A stretch of DNA of 64,000 bases from Candidatus Sigynarchaeota archaeon (GCA_030587525.1 JAUQYW010000652.1:1-64000), one strand, 5' to 3'; numbered from the stretch's first letter, positions 36,425 to 47,343 are shown. The notes: a model not told the origin generated them from the letters alone. Translations and numbers: made by a program.

Positions 36425-38656
36425 ATGATTTTAAGCCAGATCCACATGACGATCATCATGGAAGGAAAGTCCAAGTCCGTGCTCGAAGCCGTCAAAGGCC
36501 AGATCTCCGATTTATTTTCATTGGATGATGATTACACGTTTCTAGCGGGGGCGGGGGTTTCCATGGACCCGCCATCGAGCATCCCGTCAGCACGTGCCAT
36601 GGTGAAGGACTTGTTCCAATGCTGCATCGTACCAGAGGAGATCGCCACGATATCAAGCCTGGACCTGCTCCGCTACGAGATGGTCGTCGAGGCTGTCGAG
36701 AAATACGTTGATAAGGACTTGAAATTTCTCGATTATCTCGACTCGGCAACGGAACCAAATATGCTCCATTATTTCCTCGCCCGGGCTATCGATCGCGGGT
36801 ACCACGTGATCACGACCAATTTCGATTACCTCGTCGAGCACGCTCTCTTGAACATCATCCCCCGGGAGAGGTACGGGGACATCCATGCCGTCATCATGCG
36901 CGAGGATTTCCTCAAGTACCAGGAGCCCAAGGCATATGCAAAGGCAGGTAAGAAGTTGCTGTTCAAGATCCATGGGTCCAAGCGAAATATCTTGACGGGA
37001 GCCACGACAAGGGAATCGCTTATCACGACCATCAGCGCGCTCGGTAAAAACAAGGAAGGAACCACGACGTTTGCCATCGAGCCATATAAGAAACCGGCCG
37101 TCAACAGCTTGATGCAAGATAGTTGCCTCGTCGTCCTCGGTTACTCGGGAAGTGACGATTTCGACATCGGACCTGCGTTGAAGGAAATTTCCGGGATAAA
37201 ACGGCTCATCTGGATCGAGCACTCCTCCGCGATGGGCAATGCCGTCGAGATCTTCCGCGTTCGGGAATCACGGGACCAAAAATCGCTCCAAGCGCAGCCG
37301 CGCGTTGACAAATTGCTCGGTGAAATCCGCAACACGACGTGCAAGAACGTGTTTAAGATCCGCGCGGGCACGACATATTTGTTCGGACGGGTCTTGTGGC
37401 CATTGCTTTTCCCGGCCGTTCCCGTTCCCGATTCGAGTGAATCCAAATCACCCGCGCCAAATTTCTTGGCCTTCATAGAAAAATCGTATGGAAGCGTGCC
37501 CTTGTTAAAAAAGCACGCGCTCACGGGCTGGTTGTATTGGAAATTGGGGGAGCAAGATGCATTTTTAAGATGCAGCGAGAATGCCATGGCGTTGGCCAAG
37601 GACGAGGGGAACATCGAGATGGAGAGCGAGTTCCTTGAAAACCTTGGAGGCTATTACTTTTCAAAGTCAAACATCGCAAAAGCTATGGAATATTTCAACA
37701 AAGCCATCCAATCCGCGAACCAATTGGACGAATTCAAACGCATGGCGGTCTTTCAAAACAATCTTGGGGAAGTTTTTCGTGCGAAAGGAGAATTTGACGA
37801 GGCGCTCGCGTGCTACCAGGATGCAATAGACGAAGCTGCCGCATCGGGCGATCTTCAGACCAAGGCTGCAGCGCTCAACAACATCGGGTGGATTCACCAT
37901 GCCCGGGGAAAATCAACGAACGCTGAGACCTTCTTCAAGATGGCACTGGAGATCGACGAAAAGCTTGGGGATTTGCCAAGCAAGGCGGTGCACCTTTGCA
38001 ACATCGCTGCTTTGCAGTTCAACCGCGGCGAGTACGAAACCGCGCTCAAAGGTTTCAAGGAGGCATTGAAAATCGCTGATCAACTTGGCGAAATCTTGGA
38101 TAAAATCACGTTCTTGAACAACATCGGCTTGATCTACAAGAACATCGGGGATTATAAAACCTCCCTTGCAAGCCACCTGGAAGCACTCCAGATCGCCGAC
38201 CAGGCGGGTTATCTCGAGGGCAAGGCCATTTCGATGAACAACGTTGCCGGTTTTTATCACGATGCAAAACTCTATGATGAGGCACGCAATTATTACGAGG
38301 GAGCCCTCGAGATCGCCAAGCTTTTGGAAAATAAATCCCGGGAATCGCTCTACTTGAATAACCTGGGCAAATTGCTTCGAGATCAGGGTAATATCGAGGA
38401 TGCAATATTTTATTACGAGACCGCCTTGAAAACAGCAGGGGAAATCAAGGATCCAGCGATGCAAGCGACGTGCCTGAACAATCTTGGTAGCATCTACCTG
38501 GACGGGAACAAGCTGGATATCGCCCTCACCTACTTCAACCAGGCCTTGGAAATCGTGGAAGGCCTCACGAATGCCCAGCTCAAGGAAACAATTGTTGGAA
38601 ACATTGATGCCATCAAGAAAAAAAGCCGGGAACTTGAAAAAAGTTCTAAAAAATAA
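36425..38656 (+). CDS. SIR2-domain protein with 8 TPR repeats (paralogue)
   Basis: 743 residues, same layout as the protein at 18119. SIR2 domain (about 30-320): FLAGAGVSMDPPSSIPSA, TTNFD with Asn132 and Asp134, KIHGS with His183, VVLGYSGSDDFDI. Eight 40-residue TPRs of the LNNIG type fill about 395-725. The catalytic residues expected for NAD+ cleavage are kept. Compared with the first copy it has fewer TPRs and a different linker after SIR2, as expected if the TPR superhelix recognises different ligands. By analogy with prokaryotic SIR2 effectors it may deplete NAD+ on infection; this is not shown. The start could be the first ATG or the ATG 11 codons later. Confidence 0.85.
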   Translation: MILSQIHMTIIMEGKSKSVLEAVKGQISDLFSLDDDYTFLAGAGVSMDPPSSIPSARAMVKDLFQCCIVPEEIATISSLDLLRYEMVVEAVEKYVDKDLKFLDYLDSATEPNMLHYFLARAIDRGYHVITTNFDYLVEHALLNIIPRERYGDIHAVIMREDFLKYQEPKAYAKAGKKLLFKIHGSKRNILTGATTRESLITTISALGKNKEGTTTFAIEPYKKPAVNSLMQDSCLVVLGYSGSDDFDIGPALKEISGIKRLIWIEHSSAMGNAVEIFRVRESRDQKSLQAQPRVDKLLGEIRNTTCKNVFKIRAGTTYLFGRVLWPLLFPAVPVPDSSESKSPAPNFLAFIEKSYGSVPLLKKHALTGWLYWKLGEQDAFLRCSENAMALAKDEGNIEMESEFLENLGGYYFSKSNIAKAMEYFNKAIQSANQLDEFKRMAVFQNNLGEVFRAKGEFDEALACYQDAIDEAAASGDLQTKAAALNNIGWIHHARGKSTNAETFFKMALEIDEKLGDLPSKAVHLCNIAALQFNRGEYETALKGFKEALKIADQLGEILDKITFLNNIGLIYKNIGDYKTSLASHLEALQIADQAGYLEGKAISMNNVAGFYHDAKLYDEARNYYEGALEIAKLLENKSRESLYLNNLGKLLRDQGNIEDAIFYYETALKTAGEIKDPAMQATCLNNLGSIYLDGNKLDIALTYFNQALEIVEGLTNAQLKETIVGNIDAIKKKSRELEKSSKK

Positions 38657-38680
38657 TATGCACGGTAGTGCATGGCCCGG

Positions 38681-38986
38681 TTACCGAATGTAGCGGGCAT
38701 AATTCCAATCGTTCTCGCAAGCGAGGGCATCGATCAAACCACCGTCTTTGAGCTTGAAGCTGGACAATTGCCTTGCCAAGTTCCTCGCCATTCTGAGCTG
38801 CCCCTCGCGGGTTTTTTCCTCCCGCATCATGGCGATGGTACGGGCAATTGCTGGCCGGAATTTCCTGTTATCGTCATCCGATGACTCAATCGAATCCAGC
38901 ACGTTGCGGAGATCCTTGATGATCAAGTTGATGTCTTGCCAATCCGGAACAATGGCCATTTCTTCGTGCAAGAGCATGGATATCAC
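38681..38986 (-). CDS. Small protein of unknown function
   Basis: 101 residues, largely helical, acidic in the middle (ESSDDDN) and without membrane segment or cysteine pattern. Codon use follows that of neighbouring genes and the frame is open over its full length, which supports a real gene. No family was recognised. It lies in the gap between the converging SIR2-TPR gene and the upstream giant surface protein gene on its own strand. Confidence 0.5.
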   Translation of the reverse strand: MISMLLHEEMAIVPDWQDINLIIKDLRNVLDSIESSDDDNRKFRPAIARTIAMMREEKTREGQLRMARNLARQLSSFKLKDGGLIDALACENDWNYARYIR

Positions 38987-39096
38987 CGTGGGGAGCGCGT
39001 GATGGAAGCGGTGATATCGATTGTCATGAATATATTAAAATGACGCGGATCCTTGTGGGATCCATGAAATCCGTTCACGAAACTAAAATTAAGGTT

Positions 39097-39103
39097 AAAA
39101 AAA
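39097..39103 (-). terminator. Oligo-T terminator after the giant surface protein gene
   Basis: Seven T on the minus strand within a T-rich stretch about 30 bp past the stop codon. Confidence 0.4.
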
Positions 39104-39133
39104 TGAAAGGGAAAAAGGGTGACGAGAACTTTC

Positions 39134-42100
39134 TCAAGTTTTATCGGCATGATCCTCATTCTTTTTCGGATCTACCTTGTCTTCGTCGCCTTTTTTCTTG
39201 ATTTCTTTCGATTCTGGCTCTTGAGGAGTTGTTGTATCAACTAAAGTCGACACATCTTGTTTTTGCTCGGGCGGCGTTGGGGGGGATGGCGGCAGCATGG
39301 TAGAATCCGGCGTGGATGGAACATTTTGTTCGGTTGTAAACAAATCTGCCGGGATCAGCTTTTGGACAAGTTCCGGCGTCGCGGGAACTTCTTTAACCGG
39401 GTTGATGTCGCCCAGCTTCGCAGCAGCATCTTCCTCGGGCTTTGGTTCGGGATACACGACGGGAATCCGTGCGACTTCTTCCTTGTCTCCCTTCACGGGG
39501 GGTTTTTGATCTGTCCTTGCAGTTTTTATGCTCGATGGGCCATTATGACCGGTTTTCCCCTTGCGCGCCAAGCTCTCGGCATCAACATAGGTTCCTCCCT
39601 TTCCAGGTTCGCTCTTAGGTCCTTTGCCTTTTTTAGGTTCTTCCTTGGGCTCCAACTTGATGAACATACCGTCGATCATGAATCTCGTTTTCGTGGCGAA
39701 CTTGTTTCTTGCATCCGCTTTCCACGTCTTGGCATCTTTATCGTAGAAAGCCGTCTCCCAATTCTCCACGAACTCGGTCATCTTGTCGTGGATGAAGGAT
39801 GAATCGATACGGGATACCATAACTACCGTCACGAAGTCACCCTGGAGAAACAAGATCTTGGAATTGAAGTATTCTTGCACCTCTACGACATTCGTCTTCT
39901 TCGATGGCTTTGCAAGGTGTTTCTCGATGGACTTTTTCAGGATCATGAGCATTTCGGGGACCATCACGTCCTCGGTCATCAAGGACTGTTCATAAATCGG
40001 CTCGGTCGAGCCGGCCAGGAAAAGCATAACGTATTGAAGGTTAGTCCGCCAATCCTCTTGATAGCTGACAGCAAACGGCTGGATCGGCGTCGCACAGGAC
40101 CAGCAAGCATCGTTGTTGTTGAATAACGCTTGGGCACACTTGGTACAATAAATGCTGCCGCAAGTCGGGCAAACATAGGTGAGGCCTTCCTTGATGGGCC
40201 CTTTGTGTACCGTGCAAGTCTTGACCTCCTCGAAACGAACCATGCGACGCTTGATGATCTTGGGCCGCAAGTACAGCAAGAACACCAGCAAGAAAAAGAT
40301 GCCTAAGATGATGGTAACGATGATTGTATTCGTGATCATGGATTCCGGGGATACTTGTCGCCGCACGTTGAGGATCAAGGTCGATTGGGACACCGTGTAA
40401 TTTTCACTGAGGTAGGCGAGGATGTTGAGCTGGTAATACCCCTCGGTGTTTGGAAGCGTGAGCAAGGCCTGGTAGGTGCCGTTATTCATGTCTTGTAGCA
40501 GATCGATGCCACCGGCCCACGTGCAGGACACGTTTGCACCGGTTATGGAATGCCCGAGTGAGTCGATTAGGTTTATCGAAACGCGGACGGTATTACCTGG
40601 CTTTCCATCGATCGTGGTTTGATTCCCACCGATGGAAATGGTGAGTAACAATGGCAAGATATCCATGAGGAGGCTTGTCACCTTGGTATCATACTGGGAA
40701 CTGGTTAGCACGAACGTGATCAGCTCCTTGCCAATGCCGAGGGCTGACGCGTTGAACGTGATCGAATGCGTGTTGGAAAGCATCGTTTCAACATAGGCGC
40801 CGATGGTTCCAGGCACGGACAAGGAAAGCCCGCTCGAGAGCACCGGGTTACCCGACAAGGAATCATTTGTCACGAACTCGATCGTGACGTTCTGGTCGAG
40901 GCAAGCTTGGATCACGGAGATGCCATCCCAGGTAAGCCCATTCACGATAATGCTTTGGTTTATCACCCGCTTGATGACGTGGAGCGTAAACGCGAAGTAT
41001 TGTGCTGAATAATTTGGCATCATCACGAGAACTGTCACCGAATGAAAGCCGGGTGCGATTGCCCACGTGCCAACCGCCGTTCCTGCAGACGAACTGTTCA
41101 CGATAAAGGAACAAACAAGCGCTTCGTCGATAGTCACGTTGGCAAGAGCACCAGTGAGCGTCGCGTTGGTCTCTTTATCTTCAAGATGGATGCGGAAATC
41201 GATATCCATGCCGAGGATTGCCTGGAGAACGCCATTTCCAATCAATGCACTCCCGTTCGCGGAAACGCTCATGGAGAGTTCACGGGGAACGATGGTCATC
41301 AAATAGATGATGGAAAATATCGCGTATGTGGATGAATTAGCCGTGATCGAGAGGACTTGGATACCCGTGGAGAAATCTCCGCTCATGATGTTGGCCGTGT
41401 AATTGCCTGCCTGCAACACGAAAACTCCAGACGGCCCTTTGGTGATCGCGTAATTTAACCCGATGCGGGCGATCGAACCATTTAATGCGTCGGTTACTGT
41501 CAGATTCAGGATCAATGCTTCGGTGAAATTCGCCGTGATGCTTGTCTCTCCAGAAAGGTTGACACCGTTGAGATGGATCGAACGATTTACCGGCCGCAAT
41601 GACAAGATGAAGGAGATCGTGCCGGTCGCGTTGGCAATTTGGGCTGTTGATGACGACGAATTTGATGCACGGATATAAATGGTCTTGATCCCCGCCGTGT
41701 TGAATCCCGTCGACGAGCCCGTGTGGATCCTGAGCCAGAAAAGCCCGTTTGATGAAGGCACGATCGAATACCAGATGGGATTAACCGGCAAAGTAAATGC
41801 GGTGTCTTGATACAATGAAAACACCGCGTGCGTGTAATTCACCGTTGAGGGATAATCCGGGTGGAAATACTTCATCGCGAGGGGGCCGACGTCGTCCATC
41901 ATAAAAGCGTTGATAGACGTGTTGAGCACAAAGAGCTGGGAGAGCCGGCTCCGGATTTCGAGCGTTCCGCTCAAGAACTGGCTTGCGTGATATTGCTTGC
42001 TCACGGTTACCGTGAAAGATCGCGATCCGACCGAGAACAATGTCGTGTTCAGCGCGATGGTGTAATTGCCACTCGCCGGTTCGGAGATCACGTAGGTAGA

Positions 42101-45100
42101 AGGATTCAGAACACCAACGGGTGCAACACTCACGACAATAGAAGCCCCGGGTATGCCGATGTCGTGCACGGCATCATGATAGTGGAAAACGAGGGACATG
42201 TTGAGCCCGTGCTCCACGACGATGTAATTCGTGAAACCCTCCGTGTAAGTCGAAATTGTCTGGACGGTGAGGAAATATTGCACTTGCACGGCTTCTTGCA
42301 CGTCTGAATTACCCGAGATCTTGAGGATGAACACGCCTTCAGAGAGCATAGCATGATCAATGGTCGTAATGAACCGGTTACCCTGTAACACGAACATCCC
42401 AGAATTTCCGTTTGAAATGTTGTAGAAAAACGTGTAACTGGTTGCGAGAGCGCCGGATGGAATATCCTTGATTGACGCGTTCAAGGAAAAATCTTCTTGC
42501 ATACCAATGGTGATGCCGATATCGCTGGTGATGTTCGTGCTATTTTTGAAAATCGTGGTGATGACGGGTCGACGGCTCAACGTGAAACTATAGACCGTCG
42601 TTGCTTCGGCGACGTGGAATGCAGATGAGGATGCGTTCCTTGCCAATATGTAAAGGTATTTCACCCCCGCCGTGTTAAAGAGAAACGTTGTACCGGTGTG
42701 CAAGATTAACTGGAACAATCCGTTGCCCAAGGAGGCCATGGAATAGTTCGAAGGTGCAACCAGCTGCGTCAACGCGCTATCTTGATAGAGCCAGAAACTC
42801 GACTGCGTGTAATTCAAGGTGGTCGAATAATCTGGATGGTAATACTTCAATATGACAGGGCCCATATCATCCAAGAGATAACAATTCAACGAATCGTTGA
42901 TCGCGACGATTCTTGACTTCCGGGGCTCGATTTCCAGGGTACCACCGAGTGCTTGCGGCGAGTAATATGCCTTGGTCACCGATACAGTGAAAGTTCTCGT
43001 TCCTAGCGAGAACATTGTCGTGTTGAGGGTGATCGTGTAGTTCCCGTTCATCCCGTCGATTGCCGTGTAATCAGAGGGATCGATGATCCCGATCCCAGCA
43101 AAACTCACGCCAAGCGAGGCACCAGTAACACCTATATCATGCATAGCATCGTGATAATGAAACGCGATGGTTAGGTTGGTGCCGTGCTCGCGTAGCTGGT
43201 AGTTCGTGAACCCCTCAACGTACGTGGGAATCGTCTGTACCGAAAGGATGTACTGGATTTGGACGGGATCGTAGGTCGGGGATGACCCTACGATTTTAAG
43301 CACGAAGGTACCCGCGACAAGATCCGCATGGTTGATAGTAGCGATATAGCTTGCCCCTTGCAGCAAGAACGTTCCCGAATGCACGCCCGTGATGTTGTAC
43401 GTGAACGAGAAACTTGTTGCGGGAGATCCCGAAAGCACATCCTTCACGGTCATATTCAGCGTGATATCATCTTGCAGCCCAACGGAGAGGCTTGCTTCCG
43501 TGGTGATGTTCGTGCTGTTTATGTACACGCCATATGATACCGACCGCTTGTTCAGGATGAAACCGAGGGCTGCGGTATCATTCGCAACGTAGAAGGGAGA
43601 TGTTGACGAGTTGGATCCCACGATGTAAAGCTCCTTGATGCCAGGAGCATTCAGCGGCGTGGTAGAACCCGTCCAGATATTAATCGAATACAATCCTTGA
43701 CCAAGATTTGCGAGTGTATAATTGGCGGTGTCAAGCTTCACGAGCAGCCAGCTATCGAGATAAATGGTGAACGATGCATGGGTATAATTAATCGTCGCCG
43801 GGAAATCGGGATGTACGAAGCGAACCACGAATGGGCCGATCTGATTGTCCAGGTATCCTGTTAAGCTCGCATTAAGGCAACTCAGCTGGGAGCTTCTGCG
43901 ATTCACTTTGAACGTGCCGCCGAGGACCACGACTTCATGAAACGGTTTTTGGACCGTAATCGAGAACGCGTGGGTGCCAAGCCCAAAAGAGGTCGTATTG
44001 AGAAGGATCGCGTAATTCCCATTCAACGAGTCGACGATCGTGTAGTTGGCACCAGAGAATGAAACGGAGATCGAAGCACCGGAAATGCCTTCATCACGGA
44101 TGACATCATAGTAATGGAATGAAATGTTTGCAACGAAACCGTGCTGCGTTTCTTGATAACTCGTGAACCCATCAACCCTCGTGTCGACGTTTATGGAGAT
44201 GATGATGAACATAATGGCAGGCACGAAACCTGCTTTTGTTGCGCTTACAGTCAATTGATACGAGCCAGGGCTTATTCCCGACATGTCCAGGTTGTAATCG
44301 TAGATGCCCGGCGTTGATTCCGTGAACGCGAAATTGATGACCGTCGTGCTGTTCAATGAACCCATCACCGTGGCCCCTTCGATCAAAGCATATGCGAAGG
44401 AGTCGTTAAACAAAATCCTGACAGGGATGAGGGAGTCAACAAATTGTGACGTGGTGTTATCACCACGCGCGTCAAATGGATACGTGATTTCTAGCCAGGA
44501 ATTGTGCGTGCTGGTCATGGAAAATGCCTGGAAGCCGATTTCCGTTCCATTTTCCCAGGCAATCAAGCCGGAAAACAACCCTCCCGTGGAATTTTGCGGT
44601 GCAAAAACGACGGGGCCTTGGTTGATGTTGGAGATGCCACTGGCCGTGAACGATCTCGACGACCAGAGGGTTCCGGTGGGCGTGTCGATGATCATCGTTC
44701 CATTTCCAGAAGGTTGCGCCAAAAGAACTCGAAAAGGTGCTTGAATATACACGCTTTGTTGATTCGTGAATGACAGGCTCCCGGACCAAGTCGAGTTGTC
44801 GGTTGACAACAAGACGGAGGCGAAATAATTTCTCGAATGGGCGATCACCGTGTACCAGCCTGAAAATGCAGTCGTGAACGAGAACCACTTTCCATTTTCC
44901 CCGCCTCCTTGATACGAGATAACCATTCCTGTCGGATCCTTGACATTGTCAATGATTAATGTTCTCGGCTTTGTCACGTTTAGCATGTAATTCTGGTGCC
45001 CCGAGGGAATGTACACGTTTTCGTAACAGCTCCACGACACGTTCTCACCCGCATTAGCCGAATATGATGTTCCTGTGCTTGCGAAATTTTGCGTCCACGT

Positions 45101-47332
45101 GGATGTCACCGATGCTTCCACGATCAGCTGGATCGATGCATCAAATGACAGCGATGGCGATGCCGTCGTGAACCCAAGATTCATCGGATTATTTAGCCAA
45201 TTGCCGGATAGCGTGAAGGACCCACGACCCCATAATCCGCTCGATGCACCGGTGATCGCCGTTCCATTGACGCGCAAGTTGATGTCGGTTTGGGTCGCGT
45301 TTGCAGCGGTGGTTAGGACAAACTTGATGTCATCGACCACGAGCAACTGGCGATCGGAATTCTTGAAATTGCTGAACGAGATCGACGTGGGCTGGGTAAA
45401 CCGAATGCCGACCTGGAACTTGATTTGCGTGCTCGCACCGACGTTGTTGAACAAAGACGTGGTATTCGACCATAGCACCAGCCCGATGTTACCGGTCGAC
45501 CGCCACGACCGGGATATCTGGTTCAAGGCTTGAAATCCGCGAGAAAAAATGACTGAATCGTTTATGGCCACGTAGAGCTCGAAATCGTTGCTCTCCATTA
45601 GCTTGTCTGCATAGTAATCGAGCGAAAAGTACGCGTTTTGGACTGAACCACGCGGCACAGGGAAAACCTTGTAAAATTCGGCCTTGTCTGTTTGTTCATA
45701 GGAAAACCGGCCGTAACTATAATCGCCAGGATGCCGGTCAATGCCATCGATCTCCAGACCGAGGCCAACTTCGTTGGAACGCACGGTTCCAGAACCAGAA
45801 GCCCTCCCAGGAGTTGAATAGTAATCCGACGTGAACGTCCAACCGCTCGTCCTTGCCGAAATGTTCGGGACCGTGGCTGTTGTATACTCGTAGTACTGGA
45901 TCTTCGCGCCCAAGTTGTAGGGCATCTCTGCTTCGTTCACGCCATCGGACACGTACGAGATCGTGATGCGGTTTGTCTTGAACCACGGCGTGAGTACGTT
46001 TTGATTGTTATCCGTGAAATCCATGAGGAATTTCGAGTTGTTATCGAAAAGCACGAGATAATCCCGGCCATTCTCGAAGTTCACGTGAGAAAAATTCACG
46101 CGCATATAATTAGCGATTGGTTGTTGCAACAAGAGCTGGTCCTGGCTCGATAGATGGTTGAAATTATAATTATTCCAGCGGATGTCGACGTTCATCCGTT
46201 TATCGTGTGAATCAAAGGCAGCTGAGCCAACGGTCGAGAGCTGGTACTTGTCAACGATGAAGCCGTCGTATTGTACCGTCCCATCGCTCGTTAGATTGAA
46301 GGAGATCTTGTTGGTCGTGATCCAGGGCGTCCACCTGTCTGCGGAAGAGATCTTGCCGAACCCGAATGCGGTGTTGTAGGTCTTGTAATTGACCGATAGA
46401 TTGTTGTAGAGGAGAAGAGAATCGTACGACTCCTCGATATCGAGCAGCGAGAAATGCGCGCGCATGTAAGGTCGTATTGGCAATGCAGATTGCAGCACCC
46501 AGCCGGGATTTGCCAGCTTATTCGCGGGATATGGATGGGAACTCTCGACGAGGGTCGTGAACGTCTCGTTCGCGGGAACGTAGGAGATATAATCGATGCT
46601 ATAACCGTTCGCATATTCCGTCGCGCCGGTACTCTCATAGGCGACGAACACCTGCGAGCTTTCTATCCAGCTCGAGTTCACGTTCGTTTGAACATTGGTG
46701 ATGCTCTGGAGAACCGTGCCTTCTAAATTCACGATGCGAACCCAATCCTGGTTGTTTTGCATGTTGATTTCCTTGAAATGGATGCGGATGGCACGCGCAT
46801 CGGGAACCGAAATTAGTTGCTTGGACGTGGTGATGTTCTGGTTTGGAAAATACGTGGTGTTACTCGGGTACCAATAATTGTAGTTCACCCGGGTGGCTGT
46901 CGCATCCAGAGATGATAGGGATGTGTCCGGGAAGGAACCGCCCGTGATCCAATCACGGGTATCCCGTATGTTCGTGATATTCGAGCTGGCCCTCGTTCCT
47001 TTCCAGCCATGCACGTTGTCGATGAACATTGGAATATTTTTCGTTGAAACATTTGTTACAGAAATTCCTGTTTGCGTCGTGACTTGTTGGGCAGTTGCCA
47101 CGCCTTGAAGCGCGTTGCCTGTTCCTTGAAACTCGTCAGATGCCGAGATCGTACCAGAGGGATTCAAAGGCTCTGTTTGATGAAATGACTTAGTTTCTGG
47201 TAAAGAAAAGATGAGAAGCGAGGAAGCGGACGAGATTATGATGGAAAAAATGGCAACCGTTAAGAAAAATGCACTTTTCATGTAAAATCGACTCTTACGT
47301 GTTGGTTTATGCACAAATGACATGTTCCACAA
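39134..47332 (-). CDS. Giant surface protein with cytoplasmic zinc and profilin-fold-like tail
   Basis: 2732 residues. A signal sequence (about 18-42) leads to CUB-like beta modules (about 124-490, repeated 'MRxHFS..DIE..YD.L.LYDN' and 'TPWI.TN.I' motifs), further beta-rich domains (to about 1045), and three tandem repeats of about 320 residues (1047-2014) opening with 'YxEGFTNYxxxEHG'. A membrane helix (about 2331-2352) is followed by a cytoplasmic zinc-binding module (about 2368-2413, CTVHKG, CPTC, CTKCA, CWSC) and a domain of about 140 residues with the strand pattern of longin/roadblock (profilin) folds; the tail is disordered and Pro/Glu/Lys-rich. Dozens of sequons lie outside the membrane. 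A TATA box near 47350 suggests translation starts at the fourth codon (47323) or later. Probably a surface receptor or adhesin. Confidence 0.8.
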   Translation of the reverse strand: MWNMSFVHKPTRKSRFYMKSAFFLTVAIFSIIISSASSLLIFSLPETKSFHQTEPLNPSGTISASDEFQGTGNALQGVATAQQVTTQTGISVTNVSTKNIPMFIDNVHGWKGTRASSNITNIRDTRDWITGGSFPDTSLSSLDATATRVNYNYWYPSNTTYFPNQNITTSKQLISVPDARAIRIHFKEINMQNNQDWVRIVNLEGTVLQSITNVQTNVNSSWIESSQVFVAYESTGATEYANGYSIDYISYVPANETFTTLVESSHPYPANKLANPGWVLQSALPIRPYMRAHFSLLDIEESYDSLLLYNNLSVNYKTYNTAFGFGKISSADRWTPWITTNKISFNLTSDGTVQYDGFIVDKYQLSTVGSAAFDSHDKRMNVDIRWNNYNFNHLSSQDQLLLQQPIANYMRVNFSHVNFENGRDYLVLFDNNSKFLMDFTDNNQNVLTPWFKTNRITISYVSDGVNEAEMPYNLGAKIQYYEYTTATVPNISARTSGWTFTSDYYSTPGRASGSGTVRSNEVGLGLEIDGIDRHPGDYSYGRFSYEQTDKAEFYKVFPVPRGSVQNAYFSLDYYADKLMESNDFELYVAINDSVIFSRGFQALNQISRSWRSTGNIGLVLWSNTTSLFNNVGASTQIKFQVGIRFTQPTSISFSNFKNSDRQLLVVDDIKFVLTTAANATQTDINLRVNGTAITGASSGLWGRGSFTLSGNWLNNPMNLGFTTASPSLSFDASIQLIVEASVTSTWTQNFASTGTSYSANAGENVSWSCYENVYIPSGHQNYMLNVTKPRTLIIDNVKDPTGMVISYQGGGENGKWFSFTTAFSGWYTVIAHSRNYFASVLLSTDNSTWSGSLSFTNQQSVYIQAPFRVLLAQPSGNGTMIIDTPTGTLWSSRSFTASGISNINQGPVVFAPQNSTGGLFSGLIAWENGTEIGFQAFSMTSTHNSWLEITYPFDARGDNTTSQFVDSLIPVRILFNDSFAYALIEGATVMGSLNSTTVINFAFTESTPGIYDYNLDMSGISPGSYQLTVSATKAGFVPAIMFIIISINVDTRVDGFTSYQETQHGFVANISFHYYDVIRDEGISGASISVSFSGANYTIVDSLNGNYAILLNTTSFGLGTHAFSITVQKPFHEVVVLGGTFKVNRRSSQLSCLNASLTGYLDNQIGPFVVRFVHPDFPATINYTHASFTIYLDSWLLVKLDTANYTLANLGQGLYSINIWTGSTTPLNAPGIKELYIVGSNSSTSPFYVANDTAALGFILNKRSVSYGVYINSTNITTEASLSVGLQDDITLNMTVKDVLSGSPATSFSFTYNITGVHSGTFLLQGASYIATINHADLVAGTFVLKIVGSSPTYDPVQIQYILSVQTIPTYVEGFTNYQLREHGTNLTIAFHYHDAMHDIGVTGASLGVSFAGIGIIDPSDYTAIDGMNGNYTITLNTTMFSLGTRTFTVSVTKAYYSPQALGGTLEIEPRKSRIVAINDSLNCYLLDDMGPVILKYYHPDYSTTLNYTQSSFWLYQDSALTQLVAPSNYSMASLGNGLFQLILHTGTTFLFNTAGVKYLYILARNASSSAFHVAEATTVYSFTLSRRPVITTIFKNSTNITSDIGITIGMQEDFSLNASIKDIPSGALATSYTFFYNISNGNSGMFVLQGNRFITTIDHAMLSEGVFILKISGNSDVQEAVQVQYFLTVQTISTYTEGFTNYIVVEHGLNMSLVFHYHDAVHDIGIPGASIVVSVAPVGVLNPSTYVISEPASGNYTIALNTTLFSVGSRSFTVTVSKQYHASQFLSGTLEIRSRLSQLFVLNTSINAFMMDDVGPLAMKYFHPDYPSTVNYTHAVFSLYQDTAFTLPVNPIWYSIVPSSNGLFWLRIHTGSSTGFNTAGIKTIYIRASNSSSSTAQIANATGTISFILSLRPVNRSIHLNGVNLSGETSITANFTEALILNLTVTDALNGSIARIGLNYAITKGPSGVFVLQAGNYTANIMSGDFSTGIQVLSITANSSTYAIFSIIYLMTIVPRELSMSVSANGSALIGNGVLQAILGMDIDFRIHLEDKETNATLTGALANVTIDEALVCSFIVNSSSAGTAVGTWAIAPGFHSVTVLVMMPNYSAQYFAFTLHVIKRVINQSIIVNGLTWDGISVIQACLDQNVTIEFVTNDSLSGNPVLSSGLSLSVPGTIGAYVETMLSNTHSITFNASALGIGKELITFVLTSSQYDTKVTSLLMDILPLLLTISIGGNQTTIDGKPGNTVRVSINLIDSLGHSITGANVSCTWAGGIDLLQDMNNGTYQALLTLPNTEGYYQLNILAYLSENYTVSQSTLILNVRRQVSPESMITNTIIVTIILGIFFLLVFLLYLRPKIIKRRMVRFEEVKTCTVHKGPIKEGLTYVCPTCGSIYCTKCAQALFNNNDACWSCATPIQPFAVSYQEDWRTNLQYVMLFLAGSTEPIYEQSLMTEDVMVPEMLMILKKSIEKHLAKPSKKTNVVEVQEYFNSKILFLQGDFVTVVMVSRIDSSFIHDKMTEFVENWETAFYDKDAKTWKADARNKFATKTRFMIDGMFIKLEPKEEPKKGKGPKSEPGKGGTYVDAESLARKGKTGHNGPSSIKTARTDQKPPVKGDKEEVARIPVVYPEPKPEEDAAAKLGDINPVKEVPATPELVQKLIPADLFTTEQNVPSTPDSTMLPPSPPTPPEQKQDVSTLVDTTTPQEPESKEIKKKGDEDKVDPKKNEDHADKT

Positions 47333-47343
47333 ATAATTGATTC

